A stretch of DNA of 7,375 nt from Thermodesulfovibrionia bacterium (GTDB taxonomy: Bacteria; Nitrospirota; Thermodesulfovibrionia; UBA6902). How positions within the stretch are numbered: the stretch's first letter is position 1; every line of letters starts with the position of its first letter. The stretch spans positions 1 to 7,375 of the forward strand of contig CAMYJJ010000145.1 of NCBI GenBank assembly GCA_947258735.1, read 5' to 3'. Both the position numbers and the translations under genes were made by a program. Of the stretch, positions 7,245 through 7,375 are shown in pieces. The notes under the pieces were generated by a model, which did no database searches, was not told where the DNA came from, and saw only the letters and a list, made by a program, of their open reading frames with translations.

Positions 7245-7375
7245 TTATGCTGCATGGACTCTTTTTACATCTATAACGCCATTAATCTGTGACAGCTTCT
7301 TCATGGTCTCATCAAGCTGTCTTTTATCACTTATTTCAAGAGTGAAATTAAAGAGCGCCTGTTTCTCATGAGTAG
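7245..7375 (-). CDS. relA: RelA/SpoT-family (p)ppGpp enzyme, C-terminal ACT domain (partial)
   Basis: The 43 readable C-terminal codons end at TAA (7247-7245). They include FNFTLEISDKRQLDETMKKL followed by SQINGVIDVKRVHAA. This has the beta-alpha-beta layout and the ending of the ACT domain that closes RelA/SpoT homologues; compare the VIDARRLHGS end of E. coli RelA. In these enzymes the domain senses ribosome or metabolite state and controls synthesis and hydrolysis of the alarmone (p)ppGpp. The catalytic domains lie outside the window, so synthetase-only and bifunctional forms cannot be told apart. Another ACT-domain protein is possible. No U-rich terminator hairpin follows the stop; a heptamer tract does. 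Confidence 0.75.
   Translation of the reverse strand, partial: THEKQALFNFTLEISDKRQLDETMKKLSQINGVIDVKRVHAA

Noticed and set aside
7189..7371. Plus-strand frame with THYSLLITHYSS-like repeats
   Set aside because: It is a translation of the TTACTCA heptamers running into the antisense of the ACT-domain gene.

Overview
The window looks like ordinary chromosome from a mesophilic Gram-negative-type bacterium of moderate to low GC. The combination of CIRCE-controlled groESL, a B12-type radical SAM protein, a short rhomboid protease beginning MIPFKDDNPT, and many small dispersed repeats between genes is reminiscent of Nitrospirota or former Deltaproteobacteria. That placement is an impression from sequence style, not a computed one.

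Layout, left to right. (1) Positions 1-5 hold only the start codon of a gene that leaves the window leftward, preceded by a strong ribosome binding site and a perfect dyad. (2) A gene-poor stretch follows, then ssrA (tmRNA) on the minus strand at 441-787 with a TATAAT box behind it. (3) An octamer tandem tract (830-869) and a hairpin repeat (894-976) separate ssrA from a rhomboid protease gene (1068-1748, plus). (4) A second type of dispersed repeat and a 9-bp dyad precede the heat-shock operon groES-groEL (2196-4172). Its promoter is overlapped by a perfect CIRCE operator with a degenerate second CIRCE next to it, and the operon ends in a strong intrinsic terminator. (5) Another copy of the first hairpin repeat (4242-4321) is followed by a 607-residue B12-binding-type radical SAM protein (4496-6319). 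(6) Convergent to it is ogt, the O6-alkylguanine DNA repair protein (6378-6881, minus), whose leader is a tract of twelve heptamers. (7) The right edge has a second copy of the 'GTCATTCCCGC' repeat type, a different heptamer tract, and the C-terminal ACT domain of a RelA/SpoT-family (p)ppGpp enzyme (7245 to the window end, minus).

The genes do not form one pathway. Several serve protein quality control or stress: tmRNA rescues stalled ribosomes, GroES/GroEL folds proteins, the rhomboid cleaves membrane proteins, Ogt repairs alkylated DNA and RelA/SpoT runs the stringent response. Only groES-groEL is clearly one operon.

I did not find a convincing new multi-gene system. The most interesting material is between genes: short tandem repeats of 7- or 8-bp period with unrelated unit sequences at four sites, two dispersed inverted-repeat families with two copies each, a heptamer minisatellite replacing the usual leader of ogt, a predicted leaderless start for the rhomboid gene, an unusual Gly-initiated tmRNA tag, and a doubled CIRCE.
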